A stretch of DNA of 10,406 bases from Verrucomicrobiota bacterium (GTDB taxonomy: Bacteria > Verrucomicrobiota > Verrucomicrobiia > Limisphaerales > UBA1100), in assembly GCA_028872685.1 (NCBI GenBank), contig JAPKEI010000077.1, forward strand, positions 1 through 10,406. Direction: 5' to 3'. Below the pieces are notes generated by a model. It was not told the origin of the DNA. It did no database searches and was given only the letters and a program-made list of their open reading frames with translations. Shown here piece by piece: positions 1 through 8,266 of this stretch. Made by a program: the position numbers and the translations under genes. Within the stretch, counting starts at the first letter, position 1. Each line of letters opens with the position of its first letter.

Positions 1-2241
1 ATGCATCAATCGTCCAAGAAAAAAACGGATCGCTGGGATGAGACACTGCACTCCACCCAAATGGTTTCCAGCGCCACCGGTAAAAGTTACGACACGCTGA
101 CGCCCAAGCATTTTTCCTTCAACTCACCCTTCGGCGCTTGCCCTGTGTGTCACGGGTTGGGGCAAAAACTGGTATTTGACGCCGACCTCGTGGTGCCCAA
201 TCCCGAAAAGACACTAGCCCAAGGGGCCATCGCCCCGTGGAAACGCGGTGGCCGCCGCATGATCATTTATTATAATCACGTGATCAAAGCTGTCGCTTCC
301 CATTACGACCAGCCGCTCGATGTGCCGTGGGAAGAACTGCCGGAGGAATTTCGTGAGGTGATGCTGCACGGTTCCGGAGAGGAGGAGATCAAGTTTGCCT
401 TCTGGCGCGCTGCCAAAAAAAATCCCAAGCCCAAGCCCTTTGAGGGGGTCATCCCCAACCTCGAGCGGTTGCTGCAGGAAACCGACAGTGAATTCACCAG
501 GAAACGGATAAAAAACTGCATGAGCAGCCAGCCGTGCGATGCTTGCCACGGCCAACGACTCAAGCCAGAAATCCTCGCCTGCACTCTCGGCGGCACCAAA
601 GCCAAACGCTTTCGCCCTAAGGGTCGGCGGCGCAAGGTGGCAATCCCGGGCCTGTCGGTGATGGAGGTATGCCGGTTGTCCGTATCCGATGCTTTGAAGT
701 TTTTTGTTTCTTTGGAATTCACCGAGTTGCAGGAAAAAATTGGCGGCGAAGTGATGAAAGAAATCAAGGCACGTTTGGGCTTTCTCGCCAACGTTGGGCT
801 TGGTTATTTATCCCTTAACCGCGAAAGCGGCACACTCAGCGGCGGCGAAGCGCAGCGCATTCGGTTAGCCACCCAAATTGGCGCGGGTCTGGTGGGTGTC
901 ATTTATATTTTGGATGAACCGAGCATCGGGCTGCATCAACGTGACAACGATCGCCTGCTCGCAACGCTGAAGGGCTTACGGGATTTGGGCAACACCGTCC
1001 TAGTGGTGGAACACGACGAGGACACCATCCGCGCGGCTGATCACGTCATCGACATCGGCCCCGGCGCGGGCGTGCACGGCGGCGAACTCGTCGCGGCGGG
1101 CACAGTTAAGCAAATCTGCAAAGTGAAGCGCTCGATCACCGGCAAATATCTGTCCGGCGAAATCACCATTTCACCACCGGAAGAACGCACCGCTGCCACG
1201 CCCGAGCGCGGGTGGCTGGAGATTCGCGGCGCGTCAGAAAATAATTTGCAGAATATTGACGTGCGCATTCCGCTGGGGACGTTTACGTGCGTGACCGGCG
1301 TCAGTGGTTCAGGCAAGAGCACTTTGGTGGATGACGTGTTGCGCCGCGCGCTCTTCCGTAAATGGCACGGCTCCAAGGACCGCCCCGGCGCGCACGAATC
1401 TATCGAGGGTATGGAGCATCTCGATAAAGCGATCGTCATTGACCAATCGCCCATCGGTCGCACGCCGCGTAGTAATCCCACAACGTACACCGGGATGTTT
1501 ACGCACATCCGCGATTTGTTCGCGCGTTTGCCCTCGGCTAAAATACGTGGCTACGGGCCGGGGCGATTTAGTTTTAATGTCAAAGGTGGCCGCTGTGAAC
1601 GGTGTCAGGGCGATGGCCTGTTAAAAATTGAAATGCATTTTCTTCCTTCTGTTTATGTGTCTTGCGAAGATTGCCAAGGGCGCCGGTATAACCGCGAAAC
1701 ACTTGAGATGCATTACAAAGGCCTGAACATCGCCGATGTGCTGGCGCTCACGGTGGACGAGGCGTGCGTGTTTTTTCGGTCCGTACCGCAGGTTTACAAC
1801 ATCTGCATAACATTGGCCGAGGTGGGGTTGGGCTATTTGCAACTCGGCCAAAGTGCAACTACGCTCAGTGGCGGTGAGGCGCAGCGGATGAAGCTTTCCA
1901 GCGAGCTATGTAAGCGCGCCACTGGCCGGACGCTTTATTTGTTGGATGAACCCACAACGGGTTTGCATTTCCACGATGTGGCGCGACTGCTCGATGTGTT
2001 TGCAAAATTGCGGGATGCGGGAAATACTCTGGTGGTGATCGAGCATAATTTGGATGTCATCAAGTGCGCCGATTGGCTGGTGGATCTCGGCCCTGAAGGT
2101 GGCGATGGCGGCGGGAGACTTGTCGTTGAAGGCCCGCCGGAATATGTCGCGCAATGCGCCGAGAGCCACACAGGCCGTTTTTTAAGTCGCGCCATGCCCG
2201 TGGCGAAGGCTAAAGTCAGGGGAAAGGTATCAGCAGGATGA
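1..2241 (+). CDS. uvrA: Excinuclease ABC subunit A, 5'-truncated by window edge
   Basis: UvrA is the ATP-dependent DNA damage sensor of nucleotide excision repair and loads UvrB in the cytoplasm. The visible 746 residues cover most of both ABC cassettes. Cassette I shows LSGGEAQRIRL (279-289), Walker B ILDEPSIGL (303-311) and H338. Cassette II shows Walker A GVSGSGKST (433-441), zinc module cysteines C532/C535 and C555/C558, LSGGEAQRMKL (622-632), LLDEPTTGLH (647-656) and H682. Family members are about 940 aa. Walker A of cassette I and the UvrB-binding domain are missing, so the gene almost certainly begins upstream and the ATG at base 1 is an internal methionine. Two oddities: the CxxC pair that normally precedes the FSFNSP-GACPxC stretch is replaced by Ser/Ala/Thr around residues 23-26, and a basic insert lies at about 199-213. 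The stop overlaps the next start. Family call is certain; whether the copy is full length cannot be seen. Confidence 0.96.
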   Translation: MHQSSKKKTDRWDETLHSTQMVSSATGKSYDTLTPKHFSFNSPFGACPVCHGLGQKLVFDADLVVPNPEKTLAQGAIAPWKRGGRRMIIYYNHVIKAVASHYDQPLDVPWEELPEEFREVMLHGSGEEEIKFAFWRAAKKNPKPKPFEGVIPNLERLLQETDSEFTRKRIKNCMSSQPCDACHGQRLKPEILACTLGGTKAKRFRPKGRRRKVAIPGLSVMEVCRLSVSDALKFFVSLEFTELQEKIGGEVMKEIKARLGFLANVGLGYLSLNRESGTLSGGEAQRIRLATQIGAGLVGVIYILDEPSIGLHQRDNDRLLATLKGLRDLGNTVLVVEHDEDTIRAADHVIDIGPGAGVHGGELVAAGTVKQICKVKRSITGKYLSGEITISPPEERTAATPERGWLEIRGASENNLQNIDVRIPLGTFTCVTGVSGSGKSTLVDDVLRRALFRKWHGSKDRPGAHESIEGMEHLDKAIVIDQSPIGRTPRSNPTTYTGMFTHIRDLFARLPSAKIRGYGPGRFSFNVKGGRCERCQGDGLLKIEMHFLPSVYVSCEDCQGRRYNRETLEMHYKGLNIADVLALTVDEACVFFRSVPQVYNICITLAEVGLGYLQLGQSATTLSGGEAQRMKLSSELCKRATGRTLYLLDEPTTGLHFHDVARLLDVFAKLRDAGNTLVVIEHNLDVIKCADWLVDLGPEGGDGGGRLVVEGPPEYVAQCAESHTGRFLSRAMPVAKAKVRGKVSAG

Positions 2242-4844
2242 GGGGGTTATTTTTTATTTTAGCATTAGCGCAAACCGTAACTGCGGGGGTAACAGGGGAC
2301 GTGCGTCTCCGTCCAGGCGTATCTGTTTCGCCGAGCACACCCTCCGAACTCGCTTTTCAAGCTGCTGCGCGTAGTTTTCAGTCGGGTCATTGGGCCACAG
2401 CGGCACGTTGGCTAGAGGAGTTTGCGCAACATCACGCAGAATCATCCCATCGTGTGCAGGCAGTTTTACTTCGCGCGCAGGCGCTTTATCAAATGGGAGA
2501 ATTTAATAAAGCGGCGGCGGAAATCACCCGTGGCGAAAATTCTGCTGGCGTTTTGGCCGATGGGTTTTTGTACTGGAAAGCAGAGTGCCGCATCCAGTTG
2601 AAACAGTTTGATGCCGCGGCAGCTCATTTGCAGGAATTATTGCGACAGCATCCCGACTCCAGACACGCGCTTGCAGCGAGTGTGGCGTTGGCCACGGTTT
2701 CCGCCCGGAAAAACGATTGGGCTAATGTAGTGCAATTGCTCCGGCCTACCGAAGGCGTGTTTCGGAAATTAGCCAAAGCACGTCCGGACTCGGCTTGGGC
2801 GCAAGAGGGCCGTTTGCTGTTGGCACAGGCACTTTTTGAATTACAGGACTGGGAAACTGCTGCGGAGGAATTAGGGGAACTGCCCGCCACTATGGGATCG
2901 GATCCAGAATGGCGGCGGCTTTTTCTGTTGGCCAAACTTGAATTTCAATCTGGAAAGCCCAAAAACGCCTTGCTAACCACTTCGCGTGTGGCCGATTTGG
3001 CGCGCCAAACCGGCCAGACCAATCAACTGGCGCAGGTGCACCGTTTCCGAGCCGCAATTTATGAGACTGCCAACGATATCCCTGCTGCCTTACGAGAGTG
3101 TATCCGGTTGCAGGCTCAGACAATGCCGGAAGTGCATCGCCAGGAGGGGTTTCTGCGCGCATTGAGGTTTCATCTTCAGCGACATCAATTTACAGAAACG
3201 ATTAGAGTGCTGGATGAATTGCGGAAATTAAGTTCGGCCACCAATTATGCGGGTGCTCTCGATTGCCTCGTCGGGGAGGTGGAATGGTTGAATTATCGGG
3301 TGGGCGACAAAGAGACGTTGTCTCGTGCTCGAGCTCGTTTCACCCGTGCTACAAAATCTTCAGTTTCGGCAATCAAAGGCCGGGCAAAATGGGGGGAAGG
3401 ATGGTGCTTTTTCACGGAAGGTAACATTCAATCTGCTCGTGATGCCTGGAGCCAATCAACTGAATTGCTTGGCGATTCGCCATTATCTCCATGGGTACGA
3501 GTGCAACTGGCTCAGACTCGGTCGCGTGCGAATGAGCACGCTCAAGCTCGCGCGGCATTGCAGGTTGCTCTGCCGGAACCCCTTCGCGACATCGGTGGAT
3601 TTATCGCTTTGCGCAGCGCATTGGCACTCGGCGATTTCGCGTCGGCCAATCCGCTTCTGGCGCAATTGCGCCAACGCAACACCACATTGGCGGATCAAGG
3701 ATTACTGGCAATGGCACAGGCCCGGTTGGATGCAGGGCAGGCGACTGAAGCTCAATTTGTATTGGCGCGGTTGCAACAGGAATCTCCTGATTCACCGCTT
3801 CAACCGGACGCGGATCTGGTGGCTATCCGAGGGTTGGTGGCCAAAGCGGATTGGGTTAGTGCCAATGTGGCATATAAATTGTGGCTTGCGAAAAACAAAA
3901 CGCATCCATTGCACGCGCGAGTCATGTTCGATCATGCATGGGCGCAGTCGATGAGTGGGCAATCTACCCATATGTTGGCGGCATTTCAGGCGGTGGTCAA
4001 GATGCATCCAAAAACCGAACAGGCTCATCTAGCGAACATGTGGTTGGGAGACGATGCGTTCAACTCCGGCACGAATCACTTGGGGGCGGAAATATTCTAC
4101 AAATCTGTTTCCAGCCAAACCAATGCGCCGATGGCATTGCGGCGACGAGCGACTTTGATGGCCGGTCGCTCTGCGATGGCCAGACAAGGTTTTGGCGAGG
4201 CGCGAAAGGAATTCACCCGATTGATTAATGATAATGACGCACCGGCGCGGATGAAATCTAATGCCCATTTTGCGCTGGGCGATCTCACTATGCTTGAGAT
4301 TGGTGTTACGCTGCCCAATGCGATTGAGAAACTCACTGATGCTACCAATTCATTTTACAATGTGGTGCAAGCAAACCCCACAAATTATGTTGCAGCACGT
4401 GCATGGGGGCGAATCGGCGATTGTTGCCTGTTGGCTTCGGCAAAGGAGCCCGGGTATCGGGAGCACGCGCGGTTGGCATATGAAAAGGCGATAGGGATCA
4501 CTGGGCCACTGCCGGTTGCGGTGAAAAGCCAATCTCGGTTGGGGTTAGCTAAAGTGCTGGAGCGTCAGGCGCGGAGCGGTGTGGGTCGTGAAAAAAAACT
4601 AACCGAGGCGGTGGATCATTTATTGGCTGTGGTACACGGAAGGCATCTGCAACCGGGCGAAGTGCAGGATGCTTATTGGCGCGGCCGAAGCGGGTTGATG
4701 GCGATGGATTTGCTGAGCCAACTAGGCAAACCAAAAGAAGCGTTGGAGTTGTGTTACTTAATGCTCAAAGACTTTCCGGCGATGAAAATAGGTTTGGAAG
4801 ATCGTAAACAAAAATTTCTGGACCAGTTGGCACTTGAGAAATGA
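2238..4844 (+). CDS. Secreted TPR-repeat protein of unknown function
   Basis: This is an 868-aa protein built mainly of helical tetratricopeptide-like repeats. The N-terminus has a short signal peptide: MRG, then a hydrophobic stretch LFFILALAQTVTA, with a likely cleavage after VTA (residue 16). Export to the periplasm or cell envelope is therefore inferred. Repeat-like helix pairs are clear at about 36-69, 72-99 and 109-140 (the last with DAAAAHLQELLRQHPD). Similar units recur near 559-630 and 690-755, and the protein ends with a helix pair around ALELCYLMLKDFP. No catalytic motif or C-terminal membrane segment is seen. TPR proteins are scaffolds, so no partner can be named. The ATG lies inside the uvrA stop (ATGA, 2238-2241), which suggests translational coupling; a purine-rich GGGGAAAGG at 2219-2227 could serve as a weak ribosome binding site. 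Long out-of-frame reading frames inside it look like shadows. Confidence 0.9.
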   Translation: MRGLFFILALAQTVTAGVTGDVRLRPGVSVSPSTPSELAFQAAARSFQSGHWATAARWLEEFAQHHAESSHRVQAVLLRAQALYQMGEFNKAAAEITRGENSAGVLADGFLYWKAECRIQLKQFDAAAAHLQELLRQHPDSRHALAASVALATVSARKNDWANVVQLLRPTEGVFRKLAKARPDSAWAQEGRLLLAQALFELQDWETAAEELGELPATMGSDPEWRRLFLLAKLEFQSGKPKNALLTTSRVADLARQTGQTNQLAQVHRFRAAIYETANDIPAALRECIRLQAQTMPEVHRQEGFLRALRFHLQRHQFTETIRVLDELRKLSSATNYAGALDCLVGEVEWLNYRVGDKETLSRARARFTRATKSSVSAIKGRAKWGEGWCFFTEGNIQSARDAWSQSTELLGDSPLSPWVRVQLAQTRSRANEHAQARAALQVALPEPLRDIGGFIALRSALALGDFASANPLLAQLRQRNTTLADQGLLAMAQARLDAGQATEAQFVLARLQQESPDSPLQPDADLVAIRGLVAKADWVSANVAYKLWLAKNKTHPLHARVMFDHAWAQSMSGQSTHMLAAFQAVVKMHPKTEQAHLANMWLGDDAFNSGTNHLGAEIFYKSVSSQTNAPMALRRRATLMAGRSAMARQGFGEARKEFTRLINDNDAPARMKSNAHFALGDLTMLEIGVTLPNAIEKLTDATNSFYNVVQANPTNYVAARAWGRIGDCCLLASAKEPGYREHARLAYEKAIGITGPLPVAVKSQSRLGLAKVLERQARSGVGREKKLTEAVDHLLAVVHGRHLQPGEVQDAYWRGRSGLMAMDLLSQLGKPKEALELCYLMLKDFPAMKIGLEDRKQKFLDQLALEK

Positions 4845-4851
4845 CGTTGGG

Positions 4852-4880
4852 TTGATTGTCGGCTGGATCTGGTGTATCTT
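4852..4880 (+). promoter_or_regulatory. Possible sigma70-type promoter for the Fe-S carrier gene
   Basis: TTGATT (4852-4857) and TATCTT (4875-4880) are separated by 17 bp in the 42-bp gap after the TPR gene. Transcription would start near 4887, which is the A of the erpA-like ATG, implying a leaderless or nearly leaderless message. This fits the lack of a Shine-Dalgarno before that gene. The match is only by eye, and a six-base pair of boxes can occur by chance. Confidence 0.35.
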
Positions 4881-4886
4881 TTTTAA

Positions 4887-5231
4887 ATGGAACAACAAAC
4901 GCAGAATTGCGTGACCCTAACGCCGGAGGCAGTGGCGGAGGTGCAGCGAATGGTCGCCGCGGAGGCCGAGCCGGAAGGTAAGGCGTTGCGCGTGTACGTG
5001 GAGCAGGGTGGCTGCTCGGGGATGCAGTACGGGCTGGTGTTTGATGAAAAACGCGATGCTGATCAGGTTTTGGATTGCGATGGTGTGCCAGTAGTGGTGG
5101 ATGCGATCAGTGCGGATTTCCTGCGTGGCTCGGTGGTGAATTTTTCAGATGACCTCAATGACAGTGGGTTTAAGATTATCAATCCCAATGCTAAAGTGAG
5201 CTGTGGCTGTGGCAAGTCGTTTGAGGTTTGA
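4887..5231 (+). CDS. erpA: A-type iron-sulfur cluster carrier, ErpA/IscA (HesB) family
   Basis: A 114-aa cytoplasmic protein, the usual length for A-type carriers, which accept Fe-S clusters from the scaffold and pass them to client apo-enzymes. The three conserved cysteines are present: C43 in GGCSGMQYG, and C106 and C108 in the C-terminal SCGCGKSF. The SGFKIINPNA stretch before them is also typical. The start at 4887 gives the normal N-terminal length; no Shine-Dalgarno is visible, the preceding bases being TTTTTTAA. Its position directly upstream of thiC, and near arsS, puts the carrier beside two [4Fe-4S] radical-SAM enzymes, although the riboswitch and its own promoter may separate it from thiC. 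IscA, ErpA and SufA cannot be told apart safely by eye; ErpA is the best guess because no isc or suf genes are adjacent in the window. Confidence 0.9.
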   Translation: MEQQTQNCVTLTPEAVAEVQRMVAAEAEPEGKALRVYVEQGGCSGMQYGLVFDEKRDADQVLDCDGVPVVVDAISADFLRGSVVNFSDDLNDSGFKIINPNAKVSCGCGKSFEV

Positions 5232-5256
5232 CGATCTGCTTGCGGGCGGCTAAAAG
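5228..5256 (+). promoter_or_regulatory. Likely promoter of the thiC leader
   Basis: TTGACG (5228-5233, 5 of 6 to consensus) and TAAAAG (5251-5256, 4 of 6) are spaced by 17 bp. The -35 box overlaps the erpA stop codon TGA (5229-5231). The predicted start, about 5262-5264, falls just at the beginning of the TPP aptamer core, so a slightly earlier start would be needed to include a full P1 stem. The call rests on spacing and box match only. Confidence 0.45.
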
Positions 5257-5257
5257 A

Positions 5258-5351
5258 GGGCAGGGGAGCTAACTGGAAGGCTGAGAGTTCCGTGCGATGC
5301 GGTTGACCCAATGAACCTGCCGGATAATGACGGCAAGGGATTCGGTGTTCC
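5258..5351 (+). promoter_or_regulatory. TPP riboswitch (THI element) in the thiC leader
   Basis: The conserved aptamer landmarks appear in order: GGGGAGC (5263-5269), CTGAGA (5281-5286), ACCC (5306-5309), TGAACCTG (5312-5319), GGATAATG (5322-5329) and AGGGA (5336-5340). A short P3 can form from AGCT (5267-5270) and GGCT (5279-5282), and P5 from TGCCG (5318-5322) and CGGCA (5331-5335). P1 is weak: the best I see is GGGCA (5258-5262) with TGTTC (5347-5351), including two G-U pairs. TPP binding normally lowers expression of thiamine genes. Only 28 nt separate the core from the thiC ATG and there is no terminator hairpin with a T-tract, so control is probably translational. TCCCC (5355-5359) is complementary to GGGGA (5263-5267) of the aptamer and could act in the ligand-free switch. 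Confidence 0.93.
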
Positions 5352-5368
5352 ATTTCCCCGCTTGAATT

Positions 5369-7273
5369 ATGGTTACCACAAAGTCTGCCCTCGAATCCGG
5401 CGCAAGCCAAAATCCATTTCCTAATTCAAATCGCGTTTACGTGGAGGGCAAGCGCGTGCGTGTGCCGATGCGCGAAATCAACCAAAGCCCCACACGAAAT
5501 TTAGCTGGGGAATCGGAACTCAACGAACCAGTGCGGGTGTACGACACCAGCGGGCCGTGGGGTGATCCCGATGCGCAATGTTCTGTGGAGGAAGGTTTGG
5601 CCGCGTTGCGACATGATTGGATTTTGGAGCGCGGTGATGTGGAGGAAATCGATGGCCGCGCCTCGCGCCCGGAGGATGACGGGTTTTTGTCCACCCGCCA
5701 CGCGGACCAATCGCCGGGCACGGGACGCAACCAACATCGGGAATTCCCCGGTCTTCGCCGCAAACCGTTGCGCGCGAAGGATCATCCTGTCACTCAACTT
5801 TGGTACGCGCGGCAGGGCATTGTGACGCCCGAGATGGAGTTCATCGCCATTCGCGAAAATCTTGGACGCGAGCAAGCCTTAGAATCGAAGGGTGCGGTGC
5901 CCAGTGATTTGCGGCATCAACATTCCGGGAATTCTTTCGGTGCGAAGATTCCCGATTACATCACGCCTGAGTTTGTGCGCGATGAAGTGGCCGCCGGTCG
6001 CGCCATTATTCCCGCCAACATCAATCATCCCGAAAGTGAGCCAATGATTATTGGCCGAAATTTCCTCGTTAAAATCAACGCTAACATCGGCAACAGCGCG
6101 GTGACTTCCAGCATCGAAGAGGAGGTTGACAAGATGCGTTGGGCCACGCTTTGGGGAGCGGACAACGTGATGGATCTTTCCACCGGAAAAAACATCCACG
6201 CCACCCGCGAATGGATTATCCGAAACAGCCCAGTGCCCATTGGTACGGTGCCGATTTATCAGGCGCTGGAAAAAGTAAATGGTCGCGCCGAAGATCTCAC
6301 GTGGGAAATCTTCCGCGACACGCTCATCGAGCAAGCGGAACAGGGCGTGGATTATTTCACCATTCATGCCGGTGTGTTGCTGCGATTCATTCCGATCACT
6401 GCGCAGCGCGCTACGGGTATCGTGAGCCGCGGCGGCAGCATAATGGCAAAGTGGTGCCTCGCGCATCATCAGGAAAATTTCCTCTATAGCCATTGGGATG
6501 ACATCTGCAAAATCATGGCTGCGTACGACGTAAGCTTCTCCATCGGTGACGGGCTGAGGCCCGGTTCCATAGCTGATGCAAACGACGAGGCGCAGTTTGG
6601 TGAACTCAAAGTGCAGGGCGAACTCACCACGCGTGCGTGGGAACACGGCGTGCAAGTGATGAATGAAGGCCCCGGTCACGTGCCGATGCACATGATTGAA
6701 GAAAACATGAAAAAACAGATCGAGTGGTGCCACGACGCGCCGTTTTATACGCTCGGGCCGTTAACCACCGACATCGCTCCGGGATACGATCATATCACCA
6801 GCGGCATCGGGGCTGCGATGATCGGTTGGTACGGTACGGCAATGCTTTGTTATGTGACGCCCAAGGAGCACCTCGGTTTGCCGAATCGGGATGACGTGAA
6901 GGAAGGGGTCATTACGTACAAAATCGCCGCCCACGCCGCTGACCTCGCCAAGGGCCATCCTGGCGCTCAGTATCGTGACAACGCCGTGAGCAAAGCACGT
7001 TTTGAGTTTCGCTGGGAAGATCAGTTTAACCTCAGCCTCGACCCTGTGCGCGCGCTGGAGTTTCACGACGAAACCCTCCCAGCCGACGGCGCCAAGACTG
7101 CCCACTTTTGCAGTATGTGCGGCCCCAACTTCTGCAGTATGCGCATCACTGACGACATCCGAAAATATGCTGCGGAAAACAACCTCACCGACACCGAAGC
7201 CATCGAGGCCGGTATGGATGAGAAGTCCAAAGAGTTTACGGAACAGGGCGGCGAGGTTTACTCCAAGGCTTGA
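5369..7273 (+). CDS. thiC: Phosphomethylpyrimidine synthase ThiC
   Basis: ThiC converts 5-aminoimidazole ribotide to hydroxymethylpyrimidine phosphate (HMP-P) in thiamine synthesis, using S-adenosylmethionine and a [4Fe-4S] cluster. The protein is 634 aa, close to the family's usual length of about 630. The family's core block is present (NANIGNSAVTSSIEEE and MDLSTGKNIHATR). The metal-site region has EGPGHVPMH (433-441) and GYDHITSG (H475). The C-terminal cluster motif CX2CX4C is intact at C581, C584 and C589. The start at 5369 lies 28 nt after the TPP aptamer and gives a normal N-terminus leading into VYVEGKRVRVPMREI; no Shine-Dalgarno is seen. Regulation by thiamine pyrophosphate is expected. 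The stop directly abuts the arsS stop on the other strand. Confidence 0.98.
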   Translation: MVTTKSALESGASQNPFPNSNRVYVEGKRVRVPMREINQSPTRNLAGESELNEPVRVYDTSGPWGDPDAQCSVEEGLAALRHDWILERGDVEEIDGRASRPEDDGFLSTRHADQSPGTGRNQHREFPGLRRKPLRAKDHPVTQLWYARQGIVTPEMEFIAIRENLGREQALESKGAVPSDLRHQHSGNSFGAKIPDYITPEFVRDEVAAGRAIIPANINHPESEPMIIGRNFLVKINANIGNSAVTSSIEEEVDKMRWATLWGADNVMDLSTGKNIHATREWIIRNSPVPIGTVPIYQALEKVNGRAEDLTWEIFRDTLIEQAEQGVDYFTIHAGVLLRFIPITAQRATGIVSRGGSIMAKWCLAHHQENFLYSHWDDICKIMAAYDVSFSIGDGLRPGSIADANDEAQFGELKVQGELTTRAWEHGVQVMNEGPGHVPMHMIEENMKKQIEWCHDAPFYTLGPLTTDIAPGYDHITSGIGAAMIGWYGTAMLCYVTPKEHLGLPNRDDVKEGVITYKIAAHAADLAKGHPGAQYRDNAVSKARFEFRWEDQFNLSLDPVRALEFHDETLPADGAKTAHFCSMCGPNFCSMRITDDIRKYAAENNLTDTEAIEAGMDEKSKEFTEQGGEVYSKA

Positions 7274-8266
7274 TTAAGCCAAAGCCCCCGTACAACTACT
7301 GCCGTTGCCGGCGGTGCAGGCGAGGCAGTGGTCGCCGGTGAGGATGGTGCGGCCGGAAAGATCGGTGGGGGTGATGTCCCAAAGGTAGAGCGGTTTGCCG
7401 TTGGCGATTCGGAGGTTGAGCATTTGGTTGAAATCGCAGTCGTACAACTCGCCTCCATAGCCCACGCTTAATGTGTCGCGGCACATTAAGCCGTTCACGG
7501 CGGCTGGGTTGAAGTGGTTAGCGAGCAGTTCAAGGTACTCGTCCCATTTCCCATGCGATCGCAAATCTTCAGCGAAGCGTGCAATGGGTTGGTTAGTGAC
7601 GGTGAAGAGTTTGTTAAACACAATCCCGAAATCGCGCTGCAACGCTTCTTTGTATTCCGCCTGCAATTCAGCTTGGCTGGACGGCAGCGTGGGGCCGACG
7701 GGATTGTAAACCAAATGCAAGGGCAGGGTGGTGCCGTAGCCGAGGGCGTTGAGGGTTTGGAGTGCGGTGATGCTTTTCTCGAAGACGCCGTTACCGCGTT
7801 GGCGCGAGACGTTTTCCGGTTGATAACAGGGGAGTGAGGCAATCACTTCCACTTCGTTTTCCGTCAAAAAAGTGGGCAGCCATTCAAAGCCTTCTTCCTC
7901 AAGGATAGTGAGGTTGCACCGGTCGATGACGCGACTGCCCGCGGCGCGGCCGGTTTTTACGAGCGCCTGAAAATGTTCGGATATTTCCGGCGCGCCGCCG
8001 GTAATGTCGACCACGGTGGGTTTATGGGTGGTTATCCAATTCTGCAAACGCGCGGCAGTATCGGCCGTGAGCATCTCGGTGCGCCACGGGGCAGCGTCCA
8101 CGTGGCAGTGGCGGCAGGCCTGGTTGCACTTACGACCCACGTTGAGCTGCAGCGTAATAAGCGCGCCGCGTTGGAGGGTGCAATTGTGTTCGGCTAGTTT
8201 TGTTTCAAAGCGGTTCACGCCGCGCCAATATAAAGGTTGGACGCGGAATGGAAACGCCATAATCAT
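7274..8266 (-). CDS. arsS: Arsenosugar biosynthesis radical SAM protein ArsS
   Basis: ArsS is a radical SAM enzyme that acts with the methyltransferase ArsM in making arsenosugars, adding a 5'-deoxyadenosyl group to dimethylated arsenic. The 330-aa product has the radical SAM CX3CX2C motif CNQACRHC (C47, C51, C54) followed by DITGGAPE (about 88-94), then a DUF3641-type C-terminal region. That region holds NGLMCRDTLSVGYGGELYDC (C262, C277) and the closing Cys-rich CLACTAGNGSSCTGALA (C314, C317, C325). The cysteines are ordinary, with no in-frame TGA that might encode selenocysteine. The open frame extends to 8650, but the upstream part runs antisense through the SDR gene, and family length favours ATG at 8266 (MIMAFPF) or 8260 (MAFPF). 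Both starts lie in an inverted repeat shared with the SDR gene. No ArsM lies in the window. Confidence 0.93.
   Translation of the reverse strand: MIMAFPFRVQPLYWRGVNRFETKLAEHNCTLQRGALITLQLNVGRKCNQACRHCHVDAAPWRTEMLTADTAARLQNWITTHKPTVVDITGGAPEISEHFQALVKTGRAAGSRVIDRCNLTILEEEGFEWLPTFLTENEVEVIASLPCYQPENVSRQRGNGVFEKSITALQTLNALGYGTTLPLHLVYNPVGPTLPSSQAELQAEYKEALQRDFGIVFNKLFTVTNQPIARFAEDLRSHGKWDEYLELLANHFNPAAVNGLMCRDTLSVGYGGELYDCDFNQMLNLRIANGKPLYLWDITPTDLSGRTILTGDHCLACTAGNGSSCTGALA

Noticed and set aside
1..3. ATG at base 1 as the true uvrA start
   Set aside because: The product would lack Walker A of cassette I and the UvrB-binding domain; the sequence before the GACPxC motif already looks like UvrA interior, so the gene most likely continues upstream.
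3325..3954. 209-codon open frame on the + strand inside the TPR gene
   Set aside because: It overlaps a clear TPR coding frame with a signal peptide, and its product is rich in Trp, Arg and Cys with no recognisable fold.
5879..6733. 284-codon open frame antisense to thiC
   Set aside because: thiC is unambiguous there, and the antisense product shows only His/Phe-rich shadow composition with no family motif.
7267..7280. Hairpin over the thiC and arsS stops as a terminator
   Set aside because: The stem has only 5 bp and no T-tract follows on either strand.
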